Assembly: GCA_023055425.1 (NCBI GenBank)
Contig: JALGPY010000001.1
Coordinates: forward strand, 114,805,057 to 114,869,056
Origin: Linanthus parryae
Lineage: Eukaryota; Streptophyta; Magnoliopsida; Ericales; Polemoniaceae
Reading direction: 5' to 3'
Length of the DNA stretch: 64,000 nucleotides
Shown here: positions 24,206 through 38,058 of the stretch, one piece after another
Layout of the letters: each line of letters starts with the position of its first letter
How positions within the stretch are numbered: the stretch's first letter is position 1
Translations under genes and position numbers: made by a program
Notes under the pieces: model-generated
What the model was told of the DNA's origin: nothing
What the model saw: only the letters and a program-made list of their open reading frames with translations
The model's database searches: none

Positions 24206-25522
24206 TGTTAGGAATTGTATTCAGAAAGTCATATTTATGGTTGAATTAATGATTCTTAATAGATATTTTCATCTTAGTTTAGAAAACACGTGAGTATGCT
24301 AATGCTATTTATTATTTTCCATATAAATATGCATTATAAAGTCCAATGTTCCATACCTAAGACAATCGGACATGCAGACGAGTTCGGGCATGCGCGAGAT
24401 TGATTGTCAGTTATTTATAAAATATAAGTAAGAGTTCACAGTCTAGATGATTGTGGACAAATCATCGGAACGACTATAGTGTAACAGTATAGTGACACAT
24501 CTCGGTCAAGTAAACGGTATAGTTTTAAATTGTTACACTAGCATACTTTGTGTATGTTGAACAGGACCGCCATACGAAATATAATTATCTCGGACTGGCC
24601 GAAGAGAGATAACATAATATTTCATTGTTATTGGTAATATTGGAAACTCTTAATCTATGATTGTTTATGTGGACACAAATCTTGATTAATCCTTATTTTG
24701 ATATATTGAGTGAGATTCAAATGCGAGTCAACAATCCTGGTATATTGGATAATGATTGTTTTGACTAGGTGAAAGCTAAACGAATCATGGAATCCACATC
24801 TCGTATGAGAATGATGTACCCTCCTGGGAGCTCACTAGGTTTTGTTATGTCAAGTCTGGCCAGATGGTTATTTGTAACCAGACATAACGAATAAGGGTTG
24901 AGTGGTTTAGATCAGGGAAGACATTTTGATGAGATCGAAATTTTCAGTAGGAGTAGATCAGCGTTAACGGGTATCTGTAATCTTAACGTGGGGAGTTATC
25001 TGATATTGATGACAGGAGCTCATACAATGTCGGAGTGCAATTATAGTTTTATGGTGGAGTAAACTATAATTAATAATTAGTTTTGAATTTAATTCGGGTT
25101 GAATTATGAGTTCAAATATATTATTGGGAGTCGATTCATTTATTTTCTCCAGAGGTCCCCGACGTAGTCCAACATAAGTGTGATCACGTGATTTACAAGT
25201 GTTTTTGAGTATCAAGTGTGTGGAATGTAAATTGAGATTATGTTTGGTATTTTATAGTTGATGGGTATTACCATAAACCATATGATTAGGACTTAATTGC
25301 AAGCTACACTAAAGTTTGTAGGGTGGGACTTGCTATGTAAAGTTTTCCTACACGGGACTTGTGTGCAATTATGGGTATTCCTAATATTATGGTTAGTAAT
25401 ATGTCTCTATAAATGGTTCACCATAGTTCTTAAGTGATCATGGTGGTTTTTCCACACAAGAGAGAAAAATTCAGTTGTGCCTTCATGAGCTTTTCTTGTT
25501 CGAATCACCATTGAACTCGAAT

Positions 25523-28500
25523 TAAGTTGTGCCTTCATGAGCTTCTCGTTAGTATAGTAAGTCATAATCTAAACCTCCTCTCCTTGTGGATTCGACTCCG
25601 GACTTACTGGATTATTACTTGAGACGATATCCTATACTTGGGATTTTGTCGAACAAGTTTTCCAAAATTCCCCCTTTTCACATTTTCTCATTTTTTTTTT
25701 CAATTTTTTATTTTTTTTCATCATTTTTTTCAAAGAAGTGACTCAATTACGACTTTCTAAGACTCAATAAATCTAACATTAAAAAAAAAGACTCAATAAA
25801 TCTATCAATAAAATCTAGGCTCAAGGTGAAAGGTTAAAATAAATAAAACTACCAAAGAAAGAGAAAAAAAAATCTATGGTTTGACACGGGGAAAGAGTGA
25901 TGCTTCTCATGAAAGATTCACACATTTTTTCAAAATTTTCAATTTTTCAATTTTTATGATTTTTTTTCAATTTTTTCATTTTTTTTATGTAAATTACTAA
26001 TGAAAGAAAAATCATGCTATAGACCACTTAAGCAAGAAATAAAATCTATTCCACACCCCCAACTAAAATGTCACATTGTCCTCAATGTGTGAGAACAATG
26101 GAAGAGCATACAAGTTCATATAAGAGATAAGGTATAGATAGACCTCATTTTAGCTTTCTTGGCCACCAAGCACAAGTCATCCTCCAAGAGAAACCTACAA
26201 AATGATAATAGAAAGAGAAAAATACAAGAAATAGAGATAAACTAATTTATTTATTTACAACTAGGGAGGTGGAACAAAGAAAATGATGCTATCCCACTCC
26301 CAATCTTGGAAATTCCTTTCCATGCCATGCCCCTACTTCATTCTTAGAAAGTACTTCTCCTTTAAAAAGTACTTCTACTTCATACAACTCGCGACAAGAG
26401 AAGTGTGTAAATCCAACACGCTAATAAAGCACTAAAGAGGCTATTCAAATGAGATTCCCCAAATTTCAAGTGTTTCAAGCATCAACCATATGTAAACACA
26501 CATAGGTGTTTCCACATGGAAGATCAAGCAACAAATGAGATTTCTCAATTCTCACTCAAATCACCTAACTAGAACTCGATTTCTCAATGTCAGGATTGAT
26601 GAGTTCCTCTCACTCAAATGCAACTTCAAATCAAACACGTCAAAAGTATTCGCACATCTACCTATTCAATGCATCAAATACTTCAACAAGAGAAATCCAA
26701 ACATTGCACTAAGCATTCAAGTGAACCCAATTCAACCCATTCATCCTTGAAGTTCAACTTTAAACAATAGAGAGATTTAGACACTAGATAGTCCCAAATC
26801 ACCCAAGCAAGTGAATTAGCTAAACATTATAAGAAATTCAAGAGAGATTGAGAGAAATTTACTTTCAATAATCAAAACTTGAATCACAATTGATGTCATA
26901 CACTTGTTTTTGCCAATTCAACCTCAACACTTGATAAAAACTACAAGCAAAAGAGCTAAAACACAAGCTAAACTATCAACTAATGAAGAACAACCCTAAC
27001 AAGCTACTGCTGCTACAGCAAGAACTCAGCAGTAGCAAAGCATACACAGTGCTCAAGAACAGAGCACGAAACAACCCCAAATACAAGCTAGAAAATGACC
27101 TGAATCCGTCCTCCTCTCTCCCCCTCGTCCTCTTTCTCTGTTCTTCGCCCTTAGGAGGGTCAAGAACACCCAGAAACTCAGAGAAATCGGAGAGAGAGAG
27201 AGAGAGGAAAAATAAGAACCCAGAACAGAGGCGTCACTGTGCCAAATGGGTGTGTGAAGAAGTCCGAAATTTCTTCAATCTTCCGTTTATATAGGCTTCA
27301 AGACCTGGTTGTGTATCCCCCAAGAGATCATCCAAGCCCTCCAATTCGTATACACCACCCTCTGTCGTTGATTTGAGATTCTTCCTCAAGAACCCTAGGA
27401 ATTGGGGTTTTCTTCTCTACTAGATTTTTGGCCGAATTGATAGTTTCAGGAGAGAGCTCTTGGGCTGGGGAGCCATTTGGGGCCGGATTTGTGTGATTTG
27501 GTGAAGAGATGAGGCGGGGTGAAGCTTGGAGGAAGCTTCATCGTGCTTCCATGGAGCTTCCTGCGTGGGTCTGTGTGAGGAACGACGACGGGGAGAGAGA
27601 AAGCGTCCTGACGCGTGAGTGTGTTGCCAAATTTGCAATCGGCTCCCCCTTGTTTGCTGATACCTTTTAAAATACCCCTAGCTCCTCTTAAAATGTTTGG
27701 AAAATTACTATAACACCCCCAAATCCGTTAAAAAAACTTCATGGCAGCCCTTCAAATGTTTAAAATGTTGCACTTTAGCCCCAAGTCCGTTATAATCTTG
27801 TCTATAATGCCCTTTACTTCACTTTTGACTTGCAATCTAGCTTTTAACTTGCATTTTCTTCAATTTTTGGCATCTTTTCCACTTTCTTCAATATAAGCCC
27901 ATCTAAATCCTTCTTCACTTCTCTTGGCCCCTCCAAAGCCTCACAATTCCTCATTCAAGCACTCCCAACTAGCCTCTTGCGTTCTAAATCACGTCTTTGC
28001 CTACAAAATAAGATAAAAACAACAAAAACTACAAAGACAAGCATAAGTCTAGAAAGAGAGATAAAATAGCTAAATGACACATATTAGCAAGTTATGAAGA
28101 GTTCATTAACATACTAAAACATGCAATTTTATGTCGTTAACACACCCCCAACTAGCCTTTTGCTCGTCCTCAGGCAAAGAGAGCGATATGAGTAGACATT
28201 TAGTGAAGAACCAATCATGAGAGACACACACTCAACTAGACAAGGCTTGACTCAATTCTAAACTATACTCAAATATTTACAAAAACACACACACATTTTA
28301 TCTATCCTAAGTGAGAACCCAAAGAAAATAAAAAAACTAAGAGTTACTAGCTAATTTTAATTTTTTTGGTGGGGGAAAAAGAAGAATGCATAAAAGTCTT
28401 CTCATATAAATTCTCAAAGTCCACAAAGATTGAGAAAGAAGCCTATGGACGTCTAAGCATATACTCATACAAATGTGGGCGTTGTTTGGTAGAAGGTGAC

Positions 28501-29201
28501 TCATGCGATCCACAAAACTTGTTAATTAAGTCCAATTCGCAAGAAAGTATGCCTTCAAAAATAAGGATCACAAGAAACTAGACATTCTCATACTTATTCA
28601 AAATCACCCATGTAGGATGGACTTCCAAAGCTTTGAAAAAAAAAATTTTTAAGAAGGGGTGATGTGGTTGTGAAATTGTATGATCCTTTTGTGGATTTTT
28701 TTGGTAGATGGTGCTATTTATCATGATTTCTTTTTCTTTTAATTTCTCTTTATATATATATATATATATTTAAATCCAAGGCTCTCCAAGACCCACAACA
28801 AAAAAGAGGAATATACAATCGAGTGGGCTTTTTAAGCTAAACCAAGGGAGCTATCTAGGTGGTGACGTAACATTATCCCCGGACACCCCTCTATTTCTTA
28901 GACATCGCGTCGGGTGTCATTGGTAACCACCACTCCAATGGGCTACAAGTTTCCACCGCAAAAACGATTAGAATAAAATATTTTTGTAGAGTTCAAATAG
29001 CTTTAGCAATGCACCATTTATCAAAAGTATTAAGACGTCAAAGTTTTTGTGATCAACTTAGCTTGAAGGACTTAAACATGAAACGTAAATTTAGTGTGTC
29101 GCTTTGTGAGAACACATGATGTGGCAGAATGTGGGATATTGGTGTAGATGTATTGAGTATAAGCAAATAATTCCTTTCTAAAATAAAAATAAAAAGAACA
29201 T
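25523..29201 (-). mobile_element. Rearranged Athila-like gypsy fragment G3-1
   Basis: It belongs to the same family as 61497-64000. 28310-29201 matches 61497-62395, 25656-26480 matches 62430-63120 in the same orientation, and 25543-25655 matches 63874-63990 in inverted orientation. On the minus strand the order is 3' internal part, purine tract GTTGGGGGTG (28144-28153), LTR-like 28143 down to about 26480, end of the 243-codon ORF (NEVG-WHGKEFPRLGV near 26300-26350), 5' internal part, then the inverted LTR end. At 25523-25549 a 27-bp copy of 25482 onward (AGTTGTGCCTTCATGAGCTT) sits at the junction. Confidence 0.6.
28750..28772. repeat. (TA)n microsatellite
   Basis: About 22 bp of TA repeats inside gypsy fragment G3-1. 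The matching position in the second copy (near 61950) lacks the run. Confidence 0.8.
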
Positions 29202-30299
29202 TGAGATACTTGGGATAAGTTGAATCCCGGATAAGTTTTAATTCAGTCCTAACACTATGAAGAGATAATGAATTATGCAGATGCAGAGACATGACATTAG
29301 TCTGTAGCATCTGAGATAACATTCATGTTGTATAACTACCTTTTGGACATTGTAGATTTGCAAGATGAGATAAAAATCATCGGTTGCAAATGGACCTATA
29401 AGAGAAAGAGAAGAGTAGACGGAAAGGTGAAAACCTTAAAAGCTAGGCTGATTAATTCGTAGCTATATATAGGTCTATTCAGATTCTCGTTCGTATTTGC
29501 TGCTCATTTCATTAATGAGATATGGAAGATGTATGTCAAGATGGATTTCCTCATTGGAATTCTCGATGGATGCATCTACATGAAGCGACCAAAAGAGTTA
29601 GTTTTGCAGATAAGGTGAAATACAAACTTAAGATGTCAATTGACATGGGGATTAAGCTATTATTCAGATATTGCAGCATTCATTTTGACTAGGCAATCAA
29701 ATATCACAGTTTGATTCGTGTCTTCACAAATCTCGCGTTTATAATAGAAGCAACGAAAATTGGTGATATTTCTTGTGCTCCATGTTGAGGATGGCTCATT
29801 GGAAACAATGTTGGATATACATCTTCAGTGAATGTGTCATTATCTAGTAAACGTTATATGTGGGATTTAGGAGAAACCATTCAGATTCTTGGTATTGAGC
29901 TCTCGCGAGATCGGGATAATAGAATGATGGTTGTTTCAAGTATGCAAAGACTCCAAGAGAACGTTATTGCTTATAGCGTGCAGAGTTTCTCTGTCTAAGA
30001 ATCAATGTTTATAACACGTGATTAGATGGAGAGTGAAAAGGTAGTTCCTCATGCTTTAGCAGGTGAAGCCTCATGTAAACTATGTATAGTATTTGACAGG
30101 ATAACTATTTTGATTTTAGCATGGATAATAGTTTTAAGTCACTTACATGGAAAGAACACTAGTGGACTATGATAACAGCATACTCAGGTATCTGAGAAGA
30201 TTTAGAGTAGATATGCTAGTTTATCACATAAAGTCTACACATAGATTCAGACTTCTGATTATGAAGGATTTCTAGATTGTTAATTTATGGCTTTGAGAA
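29202..30299 (+). pseudogene. Copia B reverse transcriptase/RNase H remnant
   Basis: Broken frames still show IIGCKWTYKRKRRVDGKVKT (RT start), MYVKMDFLIGILDGCIYMK (family QMDVKTAFLNG), a degraded YVDD region near 29780, and WDLGETIQILGIELSRDRD (family KDLGEA-YILGI). Stops and frame changes are frequent. Gag, protease and integrase are absent. Confidence 0.75.
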
Positions 30300-30311
30300 T
30301 AAGTGGGAGAT

Positions 30312-32167
30312 TGATGAAAATTGTATTCAGAAAGCCATATTTATGGTTGAATTAATAATTCTTAATAGAGAACTATTTTCTTCTTAATTTAACAAACACG
30401 TGAGTATGCAAATGCTATTTATTATTTTCCATATAAATATGCATTATAAAGTCCAATGTTCCATACCTAAGACAATCAGACATGCAGACGAGTTCGGGCA
30501 TGCGCAAGATTGATTTTCATTTATTTATGGAATATAAGTAAGGGTTCACAGTATAGATGATTGTGGACAAATCATCGGAACGACTGTAGTGTAACATTAT
30601 AGTGACACATCTCGGTCAAGGAAACGGTATAGTTTTAACTTGTTACACTAGCATACTTTATGTATGTTGAACAGGACCGCCATATGAAATATAATTATCT
30701 CGGACTAACCGAAGAGAGATAACATAATATTTCATTTTTATTTGCAATATTGGAAACTCTTAATTTATGATTGTTTATTGGACACAAATCTTGATTAATC
30801 ATTATTTTGATATATTGAGTGAGATTCAAATGCAAGTCAACAATGCTGGTATATTGGATAATGATTGTTTTGACTAGGTGAAAGCTAAACGAATCATGGA
30901 ATCCACATCTCGTATGAGAATGATGTACCCTCCTGGGAGCTCACTAGGTTTTGTATGTCAAGTCTGGCCAGATGGTTATTTGTAACCAGACATAACGAAT
31001 AAGGGTTGAGTGGTTTAGATCAGGGAAGATATAAGATGTTGATGAGATCGAAATTGTCAGTAAGAGTAGATCAGCATTAACGGGTATCTGTAATCTTAAC
31101 GTGGGGAGTTATCAGATATTCATGACATAATCTCATACATAATGATGAGAATAAATGTCGGAGTGAAATTATAGTTTTATGGTGGAGTAAACTATAATTA
31201 ATAATTAGTTTTGAATTTAAATCGGGTTGAATTATGAGTTCAAATATATTACTGGGAGCCGATTCATTTATTTTCTCCAGAGGTCCCCGACGTAGTCCAA
31301 CATAAGTGTGATCACGGGATTCACAAGTGTTTTTGAGTCTCAAGTGTGTGGAATGTAAATTGAGATTATGTTTGGTATTTTATAGTTGATGGGTATTACT
31401 ATAAATCATATGATTAGGACTTAATTGCATGCTACACTAAAGTTTGTAGGGTGGGACTTGCTATGTAAAGTTTTCCTACAAGGGACTTGTGTGTAATTAT
31501 GGGTATTCCTAATATTATGGTTAGTAATATGTCACTATAAATAGTTCACCATAGTTCTTAAGTGATCATGATGGTTTTTCCACACAAGAGAGAAAAATTC
31601 AGCTGTGCCTTCGTGAGCTTTTATTGTTCGAATCACCATTGAACTTGAATCGGAGCTTGGATCATACGTCGGAAGGCTTCCGACATACCAGATTCCCTTT
31701 TTGGGTGTTTAGGCCTAGATAACAATCTCGGATCGCTTTTGGTAAAACAAGAATGTTGTAGATCTCAGAAAAAAAAGAGACATGAAGAAACGGTGGTTCG
31801 ATCGGAGTTGTAGAACTCCAGATGTCGCTGGTCAAAGTTTCTGGTCCACAGTTGATTTTTAGCAGGATCTGAATTTCGTTTTTGGAGCTTAATCGGAGCT
31901 ACATATGTCAGATGAAGACGAGCCATATATGGAAATCGTGTATCTCGACGAGACGGACGCAATTGAACATGTCTCAATGTTAGATTCAGAACAGAGCTTC
32001 GTCAGTGGCTGGTCAAAGTCTCGGGATTCGCGTCGTCCCAGTCCGGATGGACTGTGGTAAGTTTTATTCCGCAAGCTAACTTGCCACAATAATTTTTTAA
32101 ATGCCTATGATTAATTCTCTACATAAATCATGTGGTCCGGGATAAATCTCGTCTAATTTTCCCTTCA
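30312..32167 (+). repeat. 3' LTR of copia B
   Basis: Follows the purine tract AAGTGGGAGA; begins TGATGAAAATTG and ends CCCTTCA. Its first 1.3 kb matches 24206-25522 with scattered substitutions and small indels. The remaining 0.5 kb has no counterpart because the 5' LTR is truncated there. Confidence 0.85.
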
Positions 32168-32172
32168 GTTAT

Positions 32173-32984
32173 CTGCTTGCATAAGCATATTCCCAGGATC
32201 GAGAAACTATGAATTGGATATACGAGTGTGACCATTATGTATCGTGTCCAATCCAGATATAGAGACAAGTGGATAATACAATATGTGATATTGGACACAA
32301 GGTTTTTCAGGATCACTGACTTATTTCTATTAGTTGGGGTGGCATGGATGTGTTGCTAGACACCGCTCCATGTTAGTAATAAGTTACTACCAACTATGTA
32401 GAAACCTATGGGGTCACACACCGGATGGATTAAATTGGAAATTGGTATTAATTAGTTGGATTAATTAAAAAAAGAATCATAACGCAACCACAAGCAAACT
32501 TAGTGGGACTAATTTGCATGTGGGCTAATCCATGTAAGGACATGATTAGTATTGGGGCCTTTATGTAGTTCATTAAGAGTTATGACTATATAAAGGATCT
32601 CTAGCTTGTTAATTCTCAACACAAGTCATTATTTCAGAGAACTTAACAAAGAAAGAGAGAGAGACAAGGAGAAGGCCGAACCTCCCAACCCGTCCGCCCC
32701 CTTTGCTGTCGGCCACAACAAGGCACGGCCGAGTTCCTTGTTTGCGTGATCTCCTTCCTCCTTCTTCCGTTGCTAGCACATCGCGGTGAAAAGGATTCCA
32801 ATCAAGATCCAAGGTGTGCATATTCATAGAGACGAAGACACTATTCTTCGTGTGATCTCCCAAACCAAGGTACACATCTTCTACGCTCTCATCATGTTAT
32901 GATTGTCTTTTCCTGTGATCCTTGGTGGGCTTTGAGTAAGAATTTTTTGTTATTCCGCTGCGTTACCTACGTCAAAACCCAACA
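32173..32984 (+). repeat. 3' LTR of copia A, right part
   Basis: Continues the LTR from CTGCTTGCATAAGC and matches 6719-7533, including the TATA box at 32587-32593. Ends CCCAACA at 32984. The preceding GTTAT (32168-32172) is copia B's target duplication. Confidence 0.88.
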
Positions 32985-33407
32985 AAAAATTCTCACGTCG
33001 CCCTCTGTGAAGCCGATGTGCCACTGCCTTAACCTCTTTCACTATAGGTAGATGGATGAATACTTGTACTGGGTTGTGATATTTTAACCTAACTTGTATT
33101 TCAAGTTATGGGAGAGTTATTTTCCCAATTAGACTTGATTTATAGTGTGTGTGTGTGTGTGTTTGAGAGATGTTTTCTCTCCGTCTGCCTTCTTTTTCTT
33201 CTAGTCTTGTAGTCCTCCATCGAAGGTTCATGTTTCCCTTATTCTCGGTTTGCTCCGGTGAGTGTTCCTCTCCCATACTATCTCCTTCCCAATCAACATT
33301 CCATATGTTACTCGCGGTACTATCGGTAACGAAAAAATCACTCTCTCTGCTGGGGACGCTTCCAAACTTGCTACTCCCCCAAACATGACTCTCGAAATTG
33401 CCTAAAT
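32985..33407. other. Right flank of copia A, no gene recognised
   Basis: Non-coding sequence with a short (GT)n run near 33146-33163. It leads into the DUF4283-like frame. Some C- and T-rich ORFs here have no recognisable domain. Confidence 0.5.
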
Positions 33408-33528
33408 ATGGTCGACGATTTGAAGGGTGTAGGAGAGCTCGCGTCGAAGTGCATATACGGAAAAATCATCAATGAAAGAGAGGTTAGGGTTATTAGGATC
33501 TCAAATCTCTTCAAAAAAGTGTGGTATG
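33408..33528 (+). pseudogene. DUF4283-like fragment, N-terminal half
   Basis: From ATG 33408 the frame reads MVDDLKGVGELASKCIYGK, then IINEREVRVIRISNLFKKVW, the first half of a plant DUF4283 domain (family pattern LVGK...W). It breaks at the target site of copia C (33524-33528) and continues in the same frame at 39913. DUF4283 is found in zinc-knuckle proteins and LINE ORF1 proteins; which one applies here is not decidable. Confidence 0.55.
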
Positions 33529-34001
33529 TGTTAGATCAACTTTAAACTTCATGTAGATTATCTAAAGGCGGAATCATAATCTACAACACATAAACTATCA
33601 TCTAGAATAGCCAAGAACATAAGAACTTTAAATTAGACTAACCTCGGTCCATAGCTAGTGTATTGTGTTTAACGTCATGATGATCTTGAGTGAACCGCGA
33701 TCTTCCAACCACAACTCGGACCAGCTTCAATGATCTCTCTCAATGGGAAGAGTGAGACTACTGTATTCGAATGTGTTGGGGATCACAGCCCTACTAGTCT
33801 TTATATACTAAATTGATGAGGCTCCCATAACCCTAATCAATTAGTAATGGGCTACTACACATTACAAAGCCCACACCACTTTATGTTCCTACGAGCCCAA
33901 TTATTAATTAGATCACTTTAGTGGCTCGTTTATTTGATAGCCCAATAATATAACTACTAATATTTTCATATTGGCCCACAAAAAAATAAAATTTCCCAAC
34001 A
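33529..34001 (-). repeat. 3' LTR of element C
   Basis: 473 bp, TGTTAG...CCCAACA on the plus strand. Differs from 39435-39907 by GTTTAACG/GTTTCACG and CTACTAGT/CTACTATT. Confidence 0.9.
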
Positions 34002-35838
34002 ATCTCCCACTTGGGCCAAACTTGAAAAACCGGATGTAGTTATATTCCATAATCTTTAGTGCTAGCAAAAGTGCTATCATCCTTAGAACATTCCTAAAAC
34101 AATCTGGTCCATTGTCCATATCAGTGTGAGACCAAAGCGACCTTTGCCACATTTAAATATAGTCGTAACAAAGACCCATCAATGATCACCAAACCAATAT
34201 ATTCAATGACATAGATCAAGTGTGGATGTGTAGCGGGAAATTACATGCAATGTGATCTTTGGACATGCCTATTTCCACTGATCCTTACTGAAGTGAGATC
34301 AAACCTTATAATTTCCATCTTTATGCTAAACCGCAATTGGAAATTAAAAATAACAATAATTCAGAGTAACTTGAATAAAACATAAACTTTATTCTGCAGA
34401 AACTGAAGTAAGTGTCTCGAGAAACGACATTCATTAGATACAAACTCCCACTAAACCAAAGTACCTTAGATATTACCACTCCAAATGAGCAGTCCGCTCC
34501 TCAACACTTTATGTGGTAATTCCTTAGTTAGGGGATCCTCAAGAATGGAGTTTATCATAGTAATGTCACATTGACACAAACACTCTGAATATTTTCTTAA
34601 GAAAAATAAGACTTTATGTCAATAAATTTGACCTAATCCTCGGAATTAGATTCAGTGATCTCAAAATTATCTAAATTCCGATAAGTGAGCATGTAGTCTT
34701 TTGTTCTCTTCAATACTTTACTAACCGATTGTATGTTTACCCTAATACATACAATTATTAACCAAAAATTATACCAAATACCAATATGTAAACAATAACC
34801 ACATGTGTACATATTCTGGTATACACAAGACTCATTGATTCGATGTATAACGAATCTTTGCATCCATTATTACTTATCTCATTATTCTTGAAATACTGAA
34901 TGAGACTATAAATTGTCTCCTTAAGTAGTAGGATTATTCTTCAGTGCACAACCTTAAGTACTCGATCTAGCAAATACCTTATCGATATAGATCTCTTGTC
35001 GAATACTCAATGATACACCCCATGAGCATTTATTTTCGACACATAAAATATGTCCCCAAGATCTTTTCTTTAGAAACCATATAAAGAATATCTTGGTCCA
35101 CCCAACAAGTCTATATCGGTGCTAGTCAAAAGAGTAGAATCAAAATGATGCACCAGAAAATTACTCCCACTGGACTGTGGTACTCACAAATATCTACCTT
35201 AGTTATCTCGCACAACATGAGTTAATAACTTTATGAATATTGTGATACCATATCTAGAAGCAAGCTTTTAGACTATAAATGGAATTGTGTAATTTACAAA
35301 CATGTACTTTGAATAACTAAAGTCAAAGTTATATGATTGTAATCAACTTATCCATATATATGTACATCTACTTCAAGTAATTGTACATGACATAACAACT
35401 CAAAAGAGAATTTCGTAAAACTTTATGAATTCTCATTGTAGTCAGTGCCTCCTTTAGATGAAATGTAATGACAAAGTATGACCTTCATATCTTTCATAAT
35501 TACTTATAGACACCTTATTTATTGTAACTAACAATAAATTACGCTATTATGAAAGATTCCAAATGTCACTAATTTTGTCAGAGATTTCATCTTATCATTA
35601 CAAATCAATTCACTTTAATATTTTTTTGACTTGTAAGAAGTTGATAGAATCATCTTCCACAAACCTTATGTCAAACTCAAATACATGAGAATAACATGTA
35701 ATACATAAATCATATTTCTCATGTCATTAGTGAATTACTTTAGCGGCACTTCATGTTTTAGGCTGATGAGTTTGCCTATTATGAGTATCCTTATGGAATA
35801 TTTCTTTGAACGGTGTGAATAACTAAATATGAACCCTC

Positions 35839-35956
35839 TTATTTGGCCAAACAAATAATCTTCCTTTGGGCCGATTATTGTTTGCATAAACAAGTATGCC
35901 TTATTATTTGGCCACACAATGACCTTCCTTTGAGCCGATCATTGCTTGCATAAACA
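35839..35956 (-). repeat. Two hairpin units with loop GGCCCAAAGGAA in element C
   Basis: Unit 1 (35839-35893) and unit 2 (35900-35956) both read, on the plus strand, TATTTGGCC, a stem arm, TTCCTTTG(G/A)GCCGA, the complementary arm and GCATAAACAA. The arms differ between units but stay largely complementary (ATAATC/GATTAT and CAATGA-C/GATCATTG). Two further units lie at 38059-38108 and 38147-38209. Confidence 0.6.
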
Positions 35957-38058
35957 ATAGACATGTGCATTTCACAAACTTTATGTTCAAAGAAAATATT
36001 CCTTATAACCGTATCTCCCACTCAAACTCAACGTCCTGAAAAGTCTCAAGAAAAAGGGCTTTATTAGAGAAGACAAATTGCAAAATTTAGAACTTCTCAA
36101 TGATTAATGACATCAATAAAAGTGGCAAGGAGTAAATACCAAATTCAATATCTCCCACTAGACCAATATGACCTCACTTTAGGTGGGATGATCCGAAATG
36201 AGAATCTCCTTATGCTAGTTGTTCGCCTAGCCAATCATATATGGTACTAAATAGCCACTTAAATATATAAAATATTTTATATGTAAGCTGCAACCTTAAA
36301 TCTTTATTCCCATAGCCTCATGATAAAGAAAATGACTAATCATTCTCCTTACAATATCCAGATATGTTTAATTTCATCCCCACGAACTTAATTTATGACA
36401 AGTATGTCATAACTCCATGTAGGGAAGAAACTTTATGCACATCTATAGGAATTAAGTTAACACCGTGAATGTTGTTACCTTATACATTCACATACTTCAC
36501 TTCTCAAACTAATTATAGGTGTTGATGAGGTGGACAAAAGTCTTATGAACTAAATATGATACTGTTTTCACTCAAAATAACTATAAAGAGTGGTCCACCA
36601 TATCAGTACATATAAGTTCTAGTATGTCCTTATTCCACACACACATAATTATTTGTACACCCCTTTACGCTTTCAACACAAATTCAAAATATTTGTGAAA
36701 TCAAGGAGGCTACGAATTCTATTACACAAAAGCATCTTAATTCTTCTAACGAAGATATTCCTTTAGCTTTTGTGCCATACCAAATATAGAATTCTTAATC
36801 TTGCATCATTGTACCTCAAAATGACATGCATGGTCTTTCTTAATGAAGCATTACATTTTAAATATTATTTGTAATCGAAATGAAGCATTTACAACCTTCA
36901 CTGAATTATATTTAAAATACCAGAATTTCTGAATTTATCCCATATGAACGAAAATTTAATTTCCTCAACATTAGTAAATGCACAAAATTCAAATAATGTT
37001 TGAAAGAAAAAGCTAAAAGTCTTTATTGCTTCAACTATATTTGTCTTGCCATTTCCCATAGAGATGAATCTTTCAGCATCAAGTGGCTATTGGCCCAACA
37101 ACCAACCATGCACAAATATTCTTAATAGAGTAGTTACACCAAATCTACTCATCAAATATGATTAGGTACAATAGCTCAAAATTTTATCCATAGTGAGAAG
37201 TAAAATTTTCCTTATCCAGCATATGACATTAAATTCATATTCACACGTCCACTTATATGTATATGTAAAAAAATATCGAATATTACCGAACGATATTATA
37301 TTTACATATTTTGGACCGTGATTCAACTGCAACTTACATTACTGTATCCCCTTTATCTCGACTATTATCCTTAGGGTAAATACTAAACGAGTACATTTAG
37401 TTTAATCTCATACAACTATTTTCTCTTTAACACATATGAGTGAAAAGTTCACAAAGAACTTATTTATCCATATGAGCGTTACAGCTCTCCGTATACTCAC
37501 TTAAGTGCTTGAGAGAAAATATAAATACACCTTATGAGCATGTCATGAGACAACTCTAACTTTAGTTCTTAAGTTCTTAAGTGAGATTAAAGTTTTACGG
37601 ATGTACTCCCTTACGTTCCTCCTTTTACAAGATAATGTTGACTAAAAGTCCTCTTAATGTTTTTTTTTTTTTTTTCTAGAAAACTTGGACACATAACCTT
37701 GAGGAACTCAATAGCATTAACATTAATGAACTTAAAAGCTTCTAGAATTAACTTTATGTTCAAGAATTTATACATGCTATAAAGCACTAAATGTGAGTCT
37801 TCATCAGCAATAACAAATAATAAATAAGCTGACTTAAATAGAAAACAAGTTAAAGACATGAGCTCAAAATAAAAATATATTGTACAAGCATGAAATAATA
37901 TATAACTACAAAGTATTCATGCAAGACATAAATCAACAATATATTTAACGGGTTCTTTACAAGATACCTAGCACAACATTGTTGTTTAATCTTTGGACAG
38001 AAACAACAACTTCTAAGTGGTACTCTCCACGCGGTAATCAAATATTGACAGTAAATCC

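Larger units (their letters stand above)
24206..32167 (+). mobile_element. Copia retrotransposon B, inserted in the 3' LTR of copia A
   Basis: Begins TGTTAGGAATTG, ends TTTTCCCTTCA, with target duplication GTTAT at 24201-24205 and 32168-32172. The 5' LTR is 24206-25522, where it is interrupted by gypsy fragment G3-1. The internal coding remnant is 29202-30299, the polypurine tract AAGTGGGAGA is 30301-30310, and the 3' LTR is 30312-32167 (1856 bp). Nearly the whole 5' part of the internal region is gone. Confidence 0.85.
6174..32984 (+). mobile_element. Copia retrotransposon A, host of nested insertions
   Basis: Order: 5' LTR (6174-7533), initiator-Met primer site (7535-7547), leader, start of gag at ATG 9207, gypsy cluster (9215-19941), gag-pol pseudogene (19942-23605), polypurine tract AAGTGGGAGA (23609-23618), 3' LTR (23620-24205 and 32173-32984). 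The 3' LTR is split by copia B. Domain order PR-INT-RT-RNaseH is copia type. Many stops, a frame break and four insertions make it dead and old. No target duplication can be read because the 5' LTR end is missing. Confidence 0.9.
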
